NCBI GenBank assembly: GCA_026397695.1
Contig: JAPLUJ010000047.1
Span: forward strand, 1-6,319
Length of the DNA: 6,319 bases
From: Verrucomicrobiota bacterium
GTDB taxonomy: Bacteria; Verrucomicrobiota; Verrucomicrobiia; Verrucomicrobiales; Akkermansiaceae
Direction: 5' to 3'
The stretch's first letter is position 1. Each line of letters begins with the position of its first letter. The notes below the pieces were generated by a model. The model did not search any database. It was given only the letters and a program-made list of their open reading frames with translations, and had not been told where the DNA came from. Shown here one piece after another: positions 6,032 to 6,319 of this stretch. Made by a program: the position numbers and the translations under genes.

Positions 6032-6101
6032 ACCAGAGACCAGAGACCAGAGACCAGATACCAGAGACCAGATACCAGAGACCAGAGACCAGATACCAGA
6101 C
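6032..6101. repeat. ACCAGAK heptamer tandem array, 10 units
   Basis: Ten consecutive 7-base units vary only at the last base: ACCAGAG three times, then ACCAGAT, ACCAGAG, ACCAGAT, ACCAGAG twice, ACCAGAT and ACCAGAC. A decaying tail of GACAG-like fragments (6102-6124) follows. The array begins 7 bp after the efflux-gene stop codon. No terminator hairpin is seen between them. Confidence 0.9.
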
Positions 6102-6126
6102 AGGAGACAGACGACAGCAGACAAGA

Positions 6127-6156
6127 AATCCGACCGATCCGACCGATCCGACCGAT
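6127..6156. repeat. GATCCGACC nonamer tandem array
   Basis: Three 9-base units (AATCCGACC, then GATCCGACC twice) and a partial fourth (GAT) sit between the two heptamer arrays. This is the only array in the window with period 9 instead of 7. Confidence 0.8.
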
Positions 6157-6168
6157 TCTTCTCTTCCA

Positions 6169-6287
6169 CCTACAATCTACAACCTACAACCTGCAACCTG
6201 CAACCTGCAACCTGCAACCTGCAACCTGCAACCTGCAACCTGCAACCTGCAACCTGCAACCTACAACCTACAACCTGCAACCTGCAA
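6169..6287. repeat. CCTRCAA heptamer tandem array, 17 units
   Basis: Seventeen 7-base units run without a break in phase. The order is CCTACAA, TCTACAA, CCTACAA, ten CCTGCAA (6190-6259), two CCTACAA (6260-6273) and two CCTGCAA (6274-6287). The perfect inner block with variant units at both edges is typical of recent expansion by slippage. It lies between the efflux gene and a possible next gene start at 6304. Confidence 0.95.
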
Positions 6288-6303
6288 CTCTTCTTCCCAT
6301 CCC

Positions 6304-6319
6304 ATGCGCTATCTTTATC
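6304..6319 (+). CDS. Possible start of the next gene (cut by window end)
   Basis: An ATG at 6304 opens MRYLY and then the window ends. The only supports are its position right after the repeat arrays, its shared orientation with the efflux gene and a basic-then-hydrophobic beginning. In such loci the next gene usually encodes the periplasmic adaptor or the RND pump, but five residues cannot show this. Confidence 0.25.

Noticed and set aside
6032..6287. CRISPR array
   Set aside because: The units are 7 or 9 bases and directly adjacent, with no spacers; these are simple tandem repeats.

Overview
The window reads as a moderately GC-rich bacterial chromosome segment, probably from an environmental genome. 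It contains many short heptamer tandem arrays, a decayed restriction-modification (R-M) or defence region and the start of an RND-type efflux locus. My impression is that the heptamer arrays and the MmeI-like protein style fit the Verrucomicrobia / PVC group. That is recognition from memory and was not tested, so the taxon is only a weak inference.

Layout. Positions 1-70 are a degenerate heptamer array. Positions 71-850 are gene-poor; they hold a diverged 38-bp direct repeat (190-227 and 570-607) that brackets one possible 80-residue membrane protein on the minus strand. Positions 851-3009 form a co-directional cluster. It starts with an apparently intact D12-class DNA adenine methyltransferase. 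A ParB/sulfiredoxin-fold plus HTH protein follows 24 bp later, and its C-terminus appears frameshifted. The third frame seems to join the tail of the ParB-like protein to the C-terminal part of a PD-(D/E)XK-like nuclease. Converging on this cluster (3026 to about 3830, minus strand) is the wreck of an MmeI-like / COG1002-type restriction-methyltransferase. It lacks its N-terminus, most of its catalytic and target-recognition region and a further C-terminal block, and repeats sit at or near several of the breaks.

Positions 3924-6025 are a different, healthy locus. A TetR-family repressor (minus) is divergent from a NodT-type outer-membrane efflux lipoprotein (plus), with an 18-bp perfect palindrome between or overlapping their starts as the likely operator. 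From 6032 to 6287 the space after the efflux gene holds three arrays (7-mer, 9-mer and 7-mer units). An ATG at 6304 may begin the next gene, which in such loci is often the membrane-fusion protein or the RND pump.

How the parts work together. The methyltransferase, ParB-like and nuclease-like genes look like one modification/restriction-type module that has lost integrity in its effector part, next to a second dead R-M gene. This makes a defence island in decay. The TetR and outer-membrane pair is the regulated export half of a tripartite efflux system. The most distinctive feature of the window is the dispersed family of period-7 arrays, which occur between genes and inside the degraded gene.
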